DNA of 64,000 nt from Bacillota bacterium (GTDB taxonomy: Bacteria > Bacillota > Clostridia > Lachnospirales > Lachnospiraceae), in contig JAEZLH010000029.1 of NCBI GenBank assembly GCA_023435895.1, forward strand, positions 124,001 to 188,000. Reading direction: 5' to 3'. Position 1 is the stretch's first letter. Each line of letters opens with the position of its first letter. The notes under the pieces are model-generated. The model was not told the DNA's origin. It did not search any database and saw only the letters and a list, made by a program, of their open reading frames with translations. Of the stretch, positions 1 to 7,475 are shown piece after piece. Made by a program: the position numbers and the translations under genes.

Positions 1-518
1 ATGCATGGGTTTGAAATATCGGGTCTTTCAAGTCTTTTGTTATTCATAGGCGCGGCTATACTTTTTAACCTTTCAAATGCGGCGGCTTCGTCCTTGCAGA
101 TTTTATCGACGCTCACTGCAATGATAACTTTTTTAGGGCCGAAACCCATCGCTGCCACCCTGTTTCCCACAGCATCTACATTGACAAGAGCTCCGTCTAA
201 TGTAATTGCATTACTGCTGCATAAATAAAGGTCACTAAACATTTCTTCCTTTGCCATTGCTATTGCTTAATCGCGGCTTTGAGCCTCGCCGTGATCGAGA
301 ACTTTTGCCCCGGCAGCCCTGACCTTATCTTGCATCCCCATATTCGTAATAGTCATTGAACCGCCAAAACCCACAGTAGATCCTGGGCTTATATGTTTCA
401 TAATAATATCTGCCGCTTCCTCTTCTGTCGATACATAGATTGCGTCAAAATCGTTTTTTATCAGGGCGCCTACCACTTTTTTCCAGATTGCGTCCTGATG
501 CCATTCTTTAATTTCCAT
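1..518 (-). pseudogene. LUD-domain (LutC/YkgG-like) protein gene with an in-frame stop, 3' end outside window
   Basis: The reading frame starts at ATG 516-518 and codes for a LUD fold: a GGSMT glycine-rich stretch, then LDHG, and after the break SNAITLDGALVNVDAVGNR and GPKKVIIAV, which are the usual conserved LUD segments. A TAA at 267-269 falls between LDHGEAQSRD and AIAMAKEEMFSD, and the same frame stays open on both sides. The break is therefore a single nonsense change (probably GAA to TAA) and not a frameshift. LUD proteins take part in lactate oxidation or in uncharacterised Fe-S redox reactions. The start overlaps the tail of the SDR remnant by 11 bp. The C-terminus lies beyond base 1. 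Family assignment is firm; loss of function is inferred. Confidence 0.8.
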
Positions 519-732
519 AATTAGCCCTTCTCAGTAATGACCTGCTGTTTTGAATGTTCAGATGCAGCCCGCCGTCCATAATTAATGTGGAACCTGTTTC
601 AGTTTTTATAATAGGCGCGGGGTACTGCGCAATACCGGCGTTGTTTACCGCAAAATCAATCTTCCCATATTTCTCCACAATCGTGTTGATAACATCCCGT
701 ACATTATTTTCGTCCGTTACATCAAGTTTCAT
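508..732 (-). pseudogene. short-chain dehydrogenase (SDR) remnant with internal deletion
   Basis: The 74-residue frame joins two distant pieces of an SDR. The first half has the middle of the Rossmann fold (LDVTDENNVRDVIN, then VNNAGIAQYP, the NNAG motif). The second half has the C-terminal TGSTLIMDGG motif. The N-terminal TGxxxGxG cofactor motif and the catalytic YxxxK region are both missing, so a full-length gene of about 250 codons has lost its start and centre. An AGGAGG lies 13 bases upstream of the ATG, and a TGAACGTTCA palindrome lies further upstream. It was probably co-transcribed with the LUD gene that follows. The enzyme cannot be functional. Confidence 0.75.
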
Positions 733-758
733 GAATTCGGCGAATCCTCCTGTTGAAC

Positions 759-768
759 TGAACGTTCA
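759..768. promoter_or_regulatory. palindrome TGAACGTTCA, candidate TetR-type operator (copy 1)
   Basis: A perfect 10-bp palindrome upstream of the SDR remnant. An identical copy lies at 1107-1116, upstream of the small Cys-rich gene. Short GAACGTTC-type palindromes are typical of TetR-family operators in Clostridia. No TetR gene is present in this part of the window, so the cognate regulator is unknown. Confidence 0.5.
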
Positions 769-819
769 TTTTAGTTAAACTAAAATCTTAAGCCTTTCTG
801 CCTAGTTAGGGGTCCGGAT

Positions 820-999
820 TTACTTCTTTTTTTTAACTCCCGTTACTGTATCGTAAACATTGAAGACAACGCGCATTTGCGCTTTCTTAAATTTACCAAC
901 CTTACAGTATGGCTTACCTTTGTGAAACTCCATACATTGTTTACAATCACCATGCTTGGGACATGTCATATGAGGGCAGCTGCAATTAATGTTTTCCAA
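820..999 (-). CDS. small cysteine-rich protein, DUF6485-like
   Basis: A protein of about 60 residues with a dense Cys/His pattern near its N-terminus: CSCPH, CPKHGDCKQCMEFH, then PYC. This matches small clostridial proteins of the DUF6485 type and suggests a metal-binding knuckle. The tail is basic (VKKKK). No ATG is available. An AGGAGG at 1010-1015 sits 10 bases before TTG 997-999 but only 1 base before TTG 1006-1008, so the inner TTG was chosen. A TGAACGTTCA palindrome lies about 110 bp upstream. Function unknown; family assignment is by motif pattern only. Confidence 0.65.
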   Translation of the reverse strand: MENINCSCPHMTCPKHGDCKQCMEFHKGKPYCKVGKFKKAQMRVVFNVYDTVTGVKKKK

Positions 1000-1106
1000 T
1001 TTAACCAATCCTCCTTTCCATATCAGATATTTAGGATCTTCGTCACCTTAGATCATCCTCTTTAATAGTTGTGTTATTGCATTTCCATTTACATCCACAA
1101 TCCAAG

Positions 1107-1116
1107 TGAACGTTCA
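1107..1116. promoter_or_regulatory. palindrome TGAACGTTCA, candidate TetR-type operator (copy 2)
   Basis: Identical to the palindrome at 759-768. It sits in the promoter region of the Cys-rich gene and downstream of the FMN reductase stop codon. Two identical 10-mers in front of two neighbouring genes suggest a shared repressor. Confidence 0.5.
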
Positions 1117-1226
1117 ATCTAAATACTGCAAAAAATATCCCTAGTTAAGCTCTATATTCAAGAAAATCAAATGCTCCGCTTACTTTGCCTTCTTACTTAT
1201 TTACTTTACGACAGATAGTAAGAATA

Positions 1227-1868
1227 CTATTTGATTATTAAGTCCTTTCCAATGCTATATGCTTTCTCGCAATCCTTTGGAAAAGTGGTTTCTTTTACTT
1301 TTTTCTTTTTCTTTTCATCAAAATTTGAAGCATCATATTGTGAGTAGTCATTAAACTGGTATGTATTTGTACTAAGAAGCTGCGTCGTGTAACCCCCGAA
1401 TTTTTTAAGGATACCTGTGTTCATCATATAGATATAAGTAAATAGCTTTGATTGAATTCTATTGCCATTCATCGTATAAATAAAGGCTGCATTCTTGGTT
1501 GAAGTTTTATGCCAACTTTTGCTGTTGTTATATGATATATTCATAAAGCCAAACCGCTCAATAAATGAACGCATCATACCCGTAACATCGCCGATATAAA
1601 TTGGAGAACCTAATATAATGGCATCAGCAGTCATTGCTTTTTCCAATATAGGTGTTAAATCATCTTTCATTGCACATTTACCAATATACTCCGTGCCTTT
1701 GCGTTTGCAGGCAAAGCAACTGATACACCCTTGGTATTTGAGGTCAACCAAATTAACAAGCTCCGTTTCTGCTCCCTGAGATTTTGCTCCGTCAAGTGCG
1801 TTTTGCAGTAACGTCGCTGTGTTACCGTTTTTTCGTGGACTGCCATTTATGGCGATAATTTTACTCAT
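1227..1868 (-). CDS. flavodoxin-family NAD(P)H-dependent FMN reductase / iron-sulfur flavoprotein-like
   Basis: A 213-residue cytosolic flavoprotein. The N-terminus has the FMN phosphate-binding loop INGSPRKNGNTATLL (residues 7-21). A cysteine group CISCFACKRKGTEYIGKC follows near residue 48, as in iron-sulfur flavoproteins. GSPIYIGDVTGMMRSFIERF (about 87-106) is the second flavin loop. AAAGGAG lies 8 bases before the ATG. It is the last intact gene of the MerR operon and follows the eroded ferredoxin remnant directly. It probably passes electrons from NAD(P)H to an Fe-S partner or quinone-like substrate; the substrate is unknown. Confidence 0.85.
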   Translation of the reverse strand: MSKIIAINGSPRKNGNTATLLQNALDGAKSQGAETELVNLVDLKYQGCISCFACKRKGTEYIGKCAMKDDLTPILEKAMTADAIILGSPIYIGDVTGMMRSFIERFGFMNISYNNSKSWHKTSTKNAAFIYTMNGNRIQSKLFTYIYMMNTGILKKFGGYTTQLLSTNTYQFNDYSQYDASNFDEKKKKKVKETTFPKDCEKAYSIGKDLIIK

Positions 1869-1873
1869 ATCAT

Positions 1874-2118
1874 TTACTCCTTTTTCATTAAATCTTGTGC
1901 ACTAATATCCGTATGGTGATAACGCTCGCGGTGTTCGGTCTTGCCATGGTAATTAATGGTCTTCTGCGGACACCACTGGAGACAAGCCATGCACTGCTCG
2001 CAACGGTTGCCGAACACCGGCTTTCTGTTTTGGATTCGATATTGAACACCGGGCTCACGGCGTTTGCAGCAACCGCATTTTCCGGCTTGCCATATAACAA
2101 AATATAGTTTTCAGCCAT
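1874..2118 (-). pseudogene. degenerate C-terminus of an EFR1-type ferredoxin
   Basis: One frame encodes KPVFGNRCEQCMACLQWCP followed by KTEHRERYHHTDI. This closely parallels the C-terminal ferredoxin half of the EFR1 gene at 3196-3969 (CESCMACIQYCP, then KTEKRGRYTNPDI). The first cluster motif survives only across frames: one frame reads KCGCC, the neighbouring one reads AVSPVFNIES, where a CxxCxxxCPVxNI motif is expected. Two compensating frameshifts are the simplest reading. No start codon precedes the Cys-rich frame. It looks like the tail of a second EFR1 gene lost from this operon. Confidence 0.6.
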
Positions 2119-2161
2119 CTTCGCTTAACTGTGCAAGAAAGCACAATAGGTATTTGCTATA

Positions 2162-2569
2162 TCAATCAACCTGCTTCTTGCGGACAAATGCCCCAATCAT
2201 CTTCATGTGCATAAGCAAATGGCAGAGTGATAAAAGCAGAACCGCCTGCGCCGCCGATGTGTGGATTTTATAATAAATCTCATGGTAGGGTATATTGAGA
2301 AATCCGAACAACACAACAGAAACCATAACTCCACCGAGCGCCGTCAGTATGACTGACACAATCAATAGACTGTTAATCACAAGCATTCCTGGTTTCTTCC
2401 TTGCCTTCTTTATCCATCCTCGATTGTTAGCATAATGTATCACGATAAGTATAACGAAGCCAACTCCCAATATTTCATGGGCAATTACGCCTGTTAGAGG
2501 CTTCAACATCAATGCCAAAAGCACAAGCAACATGATATAATCAAGTACAATTCGCTTTTCCATTTTCAT
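2162..2569 (-). CDS. DUF4405-family membrane protein
   Basis: About 135 residues with four predicted membrane segments. Conserved features are KPLTGVIAHEILGVGF in helix 2 with its His-Glu pair, IHYANNRGW in the next loop, and a C-terminal helix with LCHLLMHMK. Membrane histidines of this kind suggest a haem- or quinone-linked b-type membrane subunit, but DUF4405 is uncharacterised. The ATG at 2567-2569 was preferred because AGGAGG is 10 bases upstream; the in-frame TTG at 2578 abuts the same SD. It follows the DUF2271 gene by a few bases and probably belongs to the same redox operon. Confidence 0.75.
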   Translation of the reverse strand: MKMEKRIVLDYIMLLVLLALMLKPLTGVIAHEILGVGFVILIVIHYANNRGWIKKARKKPGMLVINSLLIVSVILTALGGVMVSVVLFGFLNIPYHEIYYKIHTSAAQAVLLLSLCHLLMHMKMIGAFVRKKQVD

Positions 2570-2587
2570 GTACGACAAGCCTCCTCG

Positions 2588-3199
2588 TTATTTCGGATAG
2601 TATGCCACTCGAACATTTGAGAGCATAGCGTTGTATTCGCTGTTCGGGTTACTGTATTCGGGGACTGGCCAATCTTCCCACGTCTCTTCACCAATCGCGA
2701 TAACACCGGAATATACTGCGGTATCATTATTCATTACAGACGCTTCTATAAAATAACGGTATTCCGTGCCTTCAACTACGTTTCCTTTACTGTCCTTAAA
2801 ATCCCAATAAACGAGATAATTACCTGGCTTAGGTGTCGCACCCGATATAGCATCTATTTCCGAATTACGCATATCGGCTATACCTGCTGCTGAAACCCAC
2901 TGCGGTATGGAGTTCGGTCTGCGGCGGTGTCCCTCCCCAGCGGTGTAGCGTGTCACATAAAGCGTATCAACATACTTCCCATCCATATCTTCAATCCAAA
3001 AGGCGTATTGGTTCGAAGCAACTAAAGCAAGATTTTCATAAGAAAAAGAAATCTCAAGACTTCTGCCTATCGGCTTTTGCCCGTTCGCTGTTATTAACGG
3101 ACTTATGCCAAGATTCAAGGGGTTCATAATCTTTGTGACCGTAATAGCCGCCAAAATGAGAGCAGCCGCTATTGTGATAAAAATAAATTTTTTCTTCAC
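2588..3199 (-). CDS. DUF2271-family exported protein
   Basis: A 203-residue protein with an N-terminal membrane anchor (about residues 5-22) and an extracytoplasmic domain. The domain contains SFSYENLALVASNQYAFWIED, YVTRYTAGEG, a DAISGATP segment and a C-terminal VRVAYYPK strand. DUF2271 proteins are usually encoded beside flavin-transfer or Fe-S redox genes, as here. The GTG start overlaps the EFR1 stop by 4 bp (GTGA), showing translational coupling. Function is unknown; a role at the outer face of the membrane together with DUF4405 is inferred from context. Confidence 0.75.
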   Translation of the reverse strand: MKKKFIFITIAAALILAAITVTKIMNPLNLGISPLITANGQKPIGRSLEISFSYENLALVASNQYAFWIEDMDGKYVDTLYVTRYTAGEGHRRRPNSIPQWVSAAGIADMRNSEIDAISGATPKPGNYLVYWDFKDSKGNVVEGTEYRYFIEASVMNNDTAVYSGVIAIGEETWEDWPVPEYSNPNSEYNAMLSNVRVAYYPK

Positions 3200-3969
3200 A
3201 GTGATTTCCTTCGCAACTGAATAATCGTTTGGTACCCGATGTCGGGATTCGTATACCGTCCACGCTTTTCGGTTTTATCTTTATCGTTAATAGCTCGTTT
3301 AGGGCAATACTGAATACAAGCCATACAGCTTTCACATTGATGGTGAAAAACGGGTTTGCCATCATCAATCGTAATATTTTTTGCCGGACAGACGTTACTA
3401 CATATGCCGCAGGAAATGCAGTCGTTGTTCACATAGAAATTTTGATCGCTGTCATGGATTTGTGCCATATATCCCTCGTACATTTTCGGTGCAGACTCCT
3501 GTAGAGCCGGAATAGGCTTTTGCTGTTTGGCGGCTATTTCTTTTGCCAATCGCTTGCTCTTGCGATTGGCGAGCTTTGTAAAAAAGCCAACTCCCTTTAT
3601 CATGGGATATGCTGTTACCAAATTCGGATATGACCGAACGGAAGCGCCATAATTAAGGCTCTGTCCTTTTTGCTTCAATAAATCTTCTACTCGTGCAAGT
3701 ACACTTCCCGAAAAGCCGCCGTATGTGGCAACGGCGAATAGATAAGCGTCGGGCAACTCCACGGTACGAATGAACTCCGCAACCATTTTCGGCAGCCCTC
3801 CCGCATAGTTCGGAAAGACAAATCCAATCCGTTCGCAGCCAGTAGGCATTTCAAGCGGCGTATCCTTACAAATTGGCACAAGCTCGCAATCGTCCAATGC
3901 TTCAGCAATGGTTTTTGCTGCTTTCAGACTGTTGCCCGTACCCGTAAAAAAGTAGATTCTATTTTTCAT
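3196..3969 (-). CDS. EFR1-family flavodoxin-ferredoxin fusion protein
   Basis: A 257-residue electron carrier. Its N-terminal half is flavodoxin-like, with the FMN loop FFTGTGNSLKAA (residues 7-18). The C-terminal half has two 4Fe-4S motifs, CISCGICSNVCP (184-195) and CESCMACIQYCP (212-223). EFR1 proteins are typical of Clostridia and are thought to shuttle electrons between flavin and Fe-S centres. The ATG overlaps the nitroreductase stop by 4 bp (ATGA), and its own stop overlaps the next start, so it is tightly coupled in the operon. Confidence 0.9.
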   Translation of the reverse strand: MKNRIYFFTGTGNSLKAAKTIAEALDDCELVPICKDTPLEMPTGCERIGFVFPNYAGGLPKMVAEFIRTVELPDAYLFAVATYGGFSGSVLARVEDLLKQKGQSLNYGASVRSYPNLVTAYPMIKGVGFFTKLANRKSKRLAKEIAAKQQKPIPALQESAPKMYEGYMAQIHDSDQNFYVNNDCISCGICSNVCPAKNITIDDGKPVFHHQCESCMACIQYCPKRAINDKDKTEKRGRYTNPDIGYQTIIQLRRKSL

Positions 3970-4709
3970 ACTGACTGCTCCTCTATACTTCCTACATAAT
4001 AATAGCCTTTCAATGAACCGACCGCAGGATTGATAAAAAATTCAAATGTGTCGGGATGTGCAATATAGAGATGTGCAAGGGCAATTCCAATGTCAATTTT
4101 GTTCCACTTCTCAAACATCTTCTTAAAAGGTTTTATTTTGGCAACTCCAAGATTCACGCAATAAACATGAAATGTTCCATCTTCACTAAGGAAATACCAT
4201 GGTTGACTATTGCCAGAGGACGGTGCAAGGCGTGCAGGTTCGAGCTTATCATCGGCAATGTTGGATATTTTCCTCAACTCCTTGCGCCTAAAATCAGATA
4301 ATTCTCGATAGGGGGATTTTCCTGCTTCCGGCTTTCCAAAGGCTATTGCAATCACAAATTCGAGTTCGGTATCCATTCCTGCTGAGAGTTTTGCCGAGCC
4401 ACACCAACAACTACCAAGACCGATACTTTGCAGGTATATATCCACCTGTTGAAATATAAAACCCACGTTGGTCAAATATCCGTCCTTGTTCTCGCTTGAA
4501 ATAACAAGATAATGTGGCGCTATAATATCTATCACTCTCGTTTTTACATCTTCGTTTCCTGCGTAATCATAATGTATTTCGATGTCCCTATATAGCGGTT
4601 TGACCGTGCGGATAAAGTTACTAATATCCGTTACGACCTCATCGCCAAGTGGAGTCAAATCAAATTTTCTTGTAGTCTTTCGCCTGTAGATGGTTTCATT
4701 TAGTGTCAT
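3966..4709 (-). CDS. nitroreductase-family protein (putative TM-nitroreductase type)
   Basis: A 247-residue FMN-binding fold. It opens with IYRRKTTRKFD (the RRxxRxF signature), continues with FQQVDIYLQSIGLGSCWCG (the helix and glycine loop before the flavin site), then RLAPSSGNSQPWYFL, a second SSxNxQPW-type FMN motif. This order matches the duplicated, degenerate nitroreductases of the putative TM-nitroreductase family. It is the first enzyme gene after the MerR regulator, whose stop overlaps its start by 14 bp. The substrate is unknown; nitroaromatic or quinone reduction is usual for the superfamily. Confidence 0.85.
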   Translation of the reverse strand: MTLNETIYRRKTTRKFDLTPLGDEVVTDISNFIRTVKPLYRDIEIHYDYAGNEDVKTRVIDIIAPHYLVISSENKDGYLTNVGFIFQQVDIYLQSIGLGSCWCGSAKLSAGMDTELEFVIAIAFGKPEAGKSPYRELSDFRRKELRKISNIADDKLEPARLAPSSGNSQPWYFLSEDGTFHVYCVNLGVAKIKPFKKMFEKWNKIDIGIALAHLYIAHPDTFEFFINPAVGSLKGYYYVGSIEEQSV

Positions 4710-5145
4710 TTCGTCCTGATCCCCCTTTGATGTCTTGGAATACTCTTACGACCAATTCGTTTGCTTTTACAATGTCATCGGGGGATGCTATCTCTTTTTT
4801 AACATTGAGCATCTTATCCACAAGCACAACCATTGTCTTGTATGTTTTGATTTTTTGCGTATACTCCGTTTTTTTATCTTCAAATAATTGCTCAATATTA
4901 TCGCAATCCTCTGCAGATGCCAATGACCGCATATAATTGAAAAATTGACGGATTTCTGCCAACGTAAAGTCAGCGTACTTGAATGTTTCAATGTACTGCA
5001 AATCCAAGATGTCCTGTTCTGTATAGTAGCGATAACGGTTTTCACCTCGTGATGGGGACACCAATTTAAGTTTATCGTAATATCGCAATGTATCCTTTGG
5101 CATACGCAAAAGTTCGGATACCTGCTGGATAGAATATTCTTTCAT
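4696..5145 (-). CDS. MerR-family transcriptional regulator
   Basis: 149 residues. The N-terminal winged HTH is clear (YSIQQVSELLRMPKDTLRYY, residues 4-23, then a SRGENRYRYYTEQD wing). The long dimerisation helix lies at about 80-120. No Cys pair typical of metal sensors is present, so it probably senses an organic or redox signal. GGAGGTG lies 7 bases before the ATG. It is the promoter-proximal gene of the redox operon, and its own promoter has MerR geometry (see 5164-5194), so it probably autoregulates the operon. Confidence 0.9.
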   Translation of the reverse strand: MKEYSIQQVSELLRMPKDTLRYYDKLKLVSPSRGENRYRYYTEQDILDLQYIETFKYADFTLAEIRQFFNYMRSLASAEDCDNIEQLFEDKKTEYTQKIKTYKTMVVLVDKMLNVKKEIASPDDIVKANELVVRVFQDIKGGSGRNDTK

Positions 5146-5163
5146 AAAATCACCTCCGCATAT

Positions 5164-5194
5164 AGACTATCATTAGAGCGTACTCCAATGTCAA
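5164..5194 (-). promoter_or_regulatory. MerR-type promoter with long spacer and dyad
   Basis: On the minus strand a consensus -35 TTGACA (5189-5194) and a poor -10 TAGTCT (5164-5169) are 19 bp apart. This is the over-long spacing typical of MerR-activated promoters. The spacer carries the imperfect dyad TTGGAGTACGCTCTAA (5173-5188), the expected MerR binding site. It drives the MerR-nitroreductase-EFR1 operon. Confidence 0.75.
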
Positions 5195-5302
5195 TACCCT
5201 GCAACAAAAATATTTGGGTTTATCCTACGCACTGCCGTCAGGTTTTATTCTTTAAAATAATTATTGTGCACAAGGACAGATTTATTTTAAGGAGGAATAA
5301 CT

Positions 5303-5584
5303 ATGATTATAAACAATGTTATGTTAAAGCTAAAGAATCCGAATGGCAATGAAAATGAGTTAGTACAGTCGGCTCTTCTTAGTATGAAAGGAAAAATTGA
5401 TGCTCTTCTGGACATACAAGTTGAATCAAACGTACGTCCTGAGGAGGGTGCATATGATATCCTTTTCATTACGAAATTTGCATCTATGGAAGATCTGGAT
5501 GCATACCTTGCACATCGTAGCCGTAGTGATCTTTTGCGATGCCGGCGTAATTGCGCTAGAGATCTCCCTTGGTGTCGGTCGTGA
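5303..5584 (+). pseudogene. Dabb-family (stress-responsive A/B barrel) protein, C-terminus replaced
   Basis: A strong AAGGAGG precedes ATG 5303. The first 70 or so residues are a normal Dabb domain (NNVMLKLKNPN, KGKIDALLDIQV, YDILFITKFASMEDLDAYLAH). After YLAH (about base 5515) the frame runs into unrelated sequence and ends at 5584, so the last part of the roughly 100-residue domain is missing. The junction coincides with the edge of a VirD4-type conjugation gene fragment on the other strand. The original gene was apparently cut by arrival of mobile-element DNA. Confidence 0.75.
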
Positions 5585-5845
5585 CAAAGCTCATGCCACA
5601 GGCGCAGACGTATTCCAGATTGGGATAGAGAAAGTTGGCGGTCTTGCCGACGCCTGCGGCGCCAATCATCAGACAGTGGATATCATCATCGTCTATCAGT
5701 GCATAGCTGTAGGGCGCTGTCTAGTCAAACAGCGAGGCTCCCCGCTGGCTGACAATCATCCCTGGGCTTTTTCAAACCGTTCTTAAGGCTAATAAATAAA
5801 TCTTCCTTCGTTAAAACTAATATCCATTTTCATCTCTCCTTTTAT
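5511..5845 (-). pseudogene. VirD4/TraG-type conjugative coupling protein fragment
   Basis: Read on the minus strand, one frame encodes TAPYSYALIDDDDIHCLMIG, then GAAGVGKTANFLYPNLEY (Walker A) and GMSFVTTDTKGDL, then RNYAGIAKDHYGYD. This order is characteristic of VirD4-like coupling proteins of Firmicute integrative conjugative elements. Two in-frame TAG stops occur, after SLFD and after KGDL. A frame change occurs near 5765, upstream of the SQRGASLFD part. The segment is visibly richer in G and C than its surroundings. It is a non-functional scrap of a conjugative element. Confidence 0.75.
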
Positions 5846-5882
5846 CAAATTACCCGATGTCATCTATAAAACGACTTAAAAA

Positions 5883-5917
5883 CGGGGCAAAAATTCACTT
5901 TTTTGCCCCGTTTTTTT
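5883..5917 (+). terminator. rho-independent terminator
   Basis: An 11-bp perfect stem CGGGGCAAAAA / TTTTTGCCCCG (5883-5893 and 5900-5910) with a 6-base loop is followed by seven T. An A-run on the other side means it can also act for minus-strand transcripts. Confidence 0.85.
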
Positions 5918-6594
5918 CTCATTTTGTGTCCAAAAACCACTATATGCTGTGGTTGAAGTACCTTATTTTCTCTTGTCACCACAATACGTCATCATTATTA
6001 TCACTTCAACATGTACCCTTTGCGGAAACATACCTATCCCAAAATTACGTTTACTTAAATCGCATTATAGATATAATTAGAATTTTGATTTTCATATAGT
6101 TACATTATAATGCAAGAAAATCAGTATTGCTGGTTTATACTTTTTATTTTCAAAAGTAGCAATATCGAATTAAAAGTAGTACTAAGCGTTTGTATATAGC
6201 CAACTACGACAAGGCACGGAGGGAAATATTTCCCATTCCTTGTTCGTTACTATTTTTATTTCAAACTTTATTGTCAATAATTTTAGCAGTTTTAAATTTT
6301 TACAATTAATTTTACAAACTTTATTGTCATTTTGCATTTTGTAAGCGCAAAAAAGTCCCTAAATACGTATCAAATTTTTCAAACTTTATAGTCTATGAAC
6401 AAAAGATTGAGGTGGGTAATAAAAGTTAGATTACAACATTATGGTTTACTGTCATAACTATCATAGAAGCTAAAATTTTAATCTTATATTTGTACACATA
6501 ATATTTGTATTTTCTTTGAAAATCAAAAATCGAAATATACCTGCTTATTGTTCTGAATACATACTTTGTCAATTCAAGACTAACAGTAAGCTCT
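5918..6594. other. AT-rich gap, no gene seen; one hairpin at 6209-6243
   Basis: No convincing coding frame. At 6209-6243 outer arms ACAAGG/CCTTGT enclose the 14-bp palindrome GGGAAATATTTCCC (6221-6234). At about 6101-6117 a TTACATTATAATGCAAG block resembles the leader repeat at 13867-13883. The rest is featureless and may be eroded mobile DNA. Confidence 0.5.
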
Positions 6595-6876
6595 TCATAT
6601 CCCTAACGCAATTTCAATGGCATATGCAATCTCCAAGAACTCGTCACCCCAACCACTACTGATTGAAATTTCCTGCAAATCTCCAGTCGGTGCTAATAGC
6701 AACTTCATTTTTTGGATTAACTTAATATCTCCACATAGAATACTATTTCCAATTGTTTTTATATCGCTGATTACTTGTTCCGGATTATCATAACTTGACC
6801 AAGTAACATCTACATCAGGACTCTCTAATAATTCAATCAATCTATTAAGCTGGCTTTTAATCATATCAATATCCAT
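6595..6876 (-). CDS. hypothetical small acidic protein
   Basis: A 93-residue protein not assigned to a family. It begins MDIDMIKSQLNRLIELLESP and ends in a hydrophobic stretch after SSGWGDEFLEIAYAIEIA. No signal peptide or membrane segment. The start ATG 6874-6876 is chosen because GGAG lies 8 bases upstream; an in-frame GTG 18 bases earlier would put that SD inside the gene. It lies upstream, in the minus-strand direction, of nothing obvious and is separated from the next gene by a conserved repeat. It could be an immunity-like protein, but no evidence fixes a function. Confidence 0.6.
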   Translation of the reverse strand: MDIDMIKSQLNRLIELLESPDVDVTWSSYDNPEQVISDIKTIGNSILCGDIKLIQKMKLLLAPTGDLQEISISSGWGDEFLEIAYAIEIALGI

Positions 6877-6986
6877 TAATATACTCCTATTCACTTAAAT
6901 ATCTTCTGTATTGTGACTTACCTAAACGCTGTTTCACTATTACCTCTGACTGCGTATTTGTCTGGATTTCTTCTTATCGTTGTGTA

Positions 6987-7002
6987 TAAACATAATGGGA
7001 AG
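6987..7002 (-). repeat. junction repeat site 1 (TAAACATAATGGGAAG)
   Basis: Identical over 16 bp to sites at 10262 and 28315. It lies 33 bp past the stop of the minus-strand gene 7035-7475. GGAAGTTG here (6998-7005) can pair with CAACTTCC inside the last codons of that gene (about 7048-7055), giving a long-loop hairpin. Confidence 0.7.
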
Positions 7003-7034
7003 TTGTTTTGTTTTCACGATTAATCATTTTAACT

Positions 7035-7475
7035 TTATCCTTTTACCAACTTCCGTTTTGTTGTCTCCATTAACTTACCGCCAATTCTTTCATATTTTCT
7101 CTGAACTTCAATATGATAATTCTCTCCAAATACTTTAGAAAGTACGTTTTTTGCTTCTGTCCTTAATTCTGCCCAAAGAGGATTGTTTTTTAATTCTTCA
7201 ATACTCCAATAAAAATCTTCATTATGACCATTGAATTTGTCCAAGTATTTATCAAATCCATCAAGTATATTCAATTCGGTTTCTTTAAAAATATTATTAT
7301 CAATATAAATTTGCCTTCTAGATCTATAGAAGTTATCATAATCTTCAAGAATTTCGTCACCAACACAGCCTATTTGTCCAACCATTTCTTTCTGTTCTAT
7401 TGCGGGTAACGATAATGTAATTAATGTCATGATTAGTTCTTCATAAAAATAATATATCAATTCATCATCACTCAT
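7035..7475 (-). CDS. hypothetical acidic soluble protein
   Basis: About 146 residues with no recognised domain. It starts MSDDELIYYFYEELIMTLITL and ends KYERIGGKLMETTKRKLVKG. It is acidic with a basic C-terminal tail. ATG 7473-7475 is preferred, with GAGGTG about 6 bases upstream; the in-frame GTG at 7484 belongs to that SD. Like its neighbours it is a single minus-strand gene bounded by AT-rich gaps. Size and charge resemble immunity proteins of polymorphic toxins, but no toxin partner is present, so no function is proposed. Confidence 0.6.
   Translation of the reverse strand: MSDDELIYYFYEELIMTLITLSLPAIEQKEMVGQIGCVGDEILEDYDNFYRSRRQIYIDNNIFKETELNILDGFDKYLDKFNGHNEDFYWSIEELKNNPLWAELRTEAKNVLSKVFGENYHIEVQRKYERIGGKLMETTKRKLVKG

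Noticed and set aside
5511..5845. An active integrative conjugative element
   Set aside because: Only a fragment of one coupling-protein gene with two stops remains; no relaxase, other transfer genes or ends were found.
6595..7475. A toxin-immunity pair from two small acidic proteins
   Set aside because: No toxin domain or secretion signal is encoded nearby, and neither protein shows an immunity-family motif.
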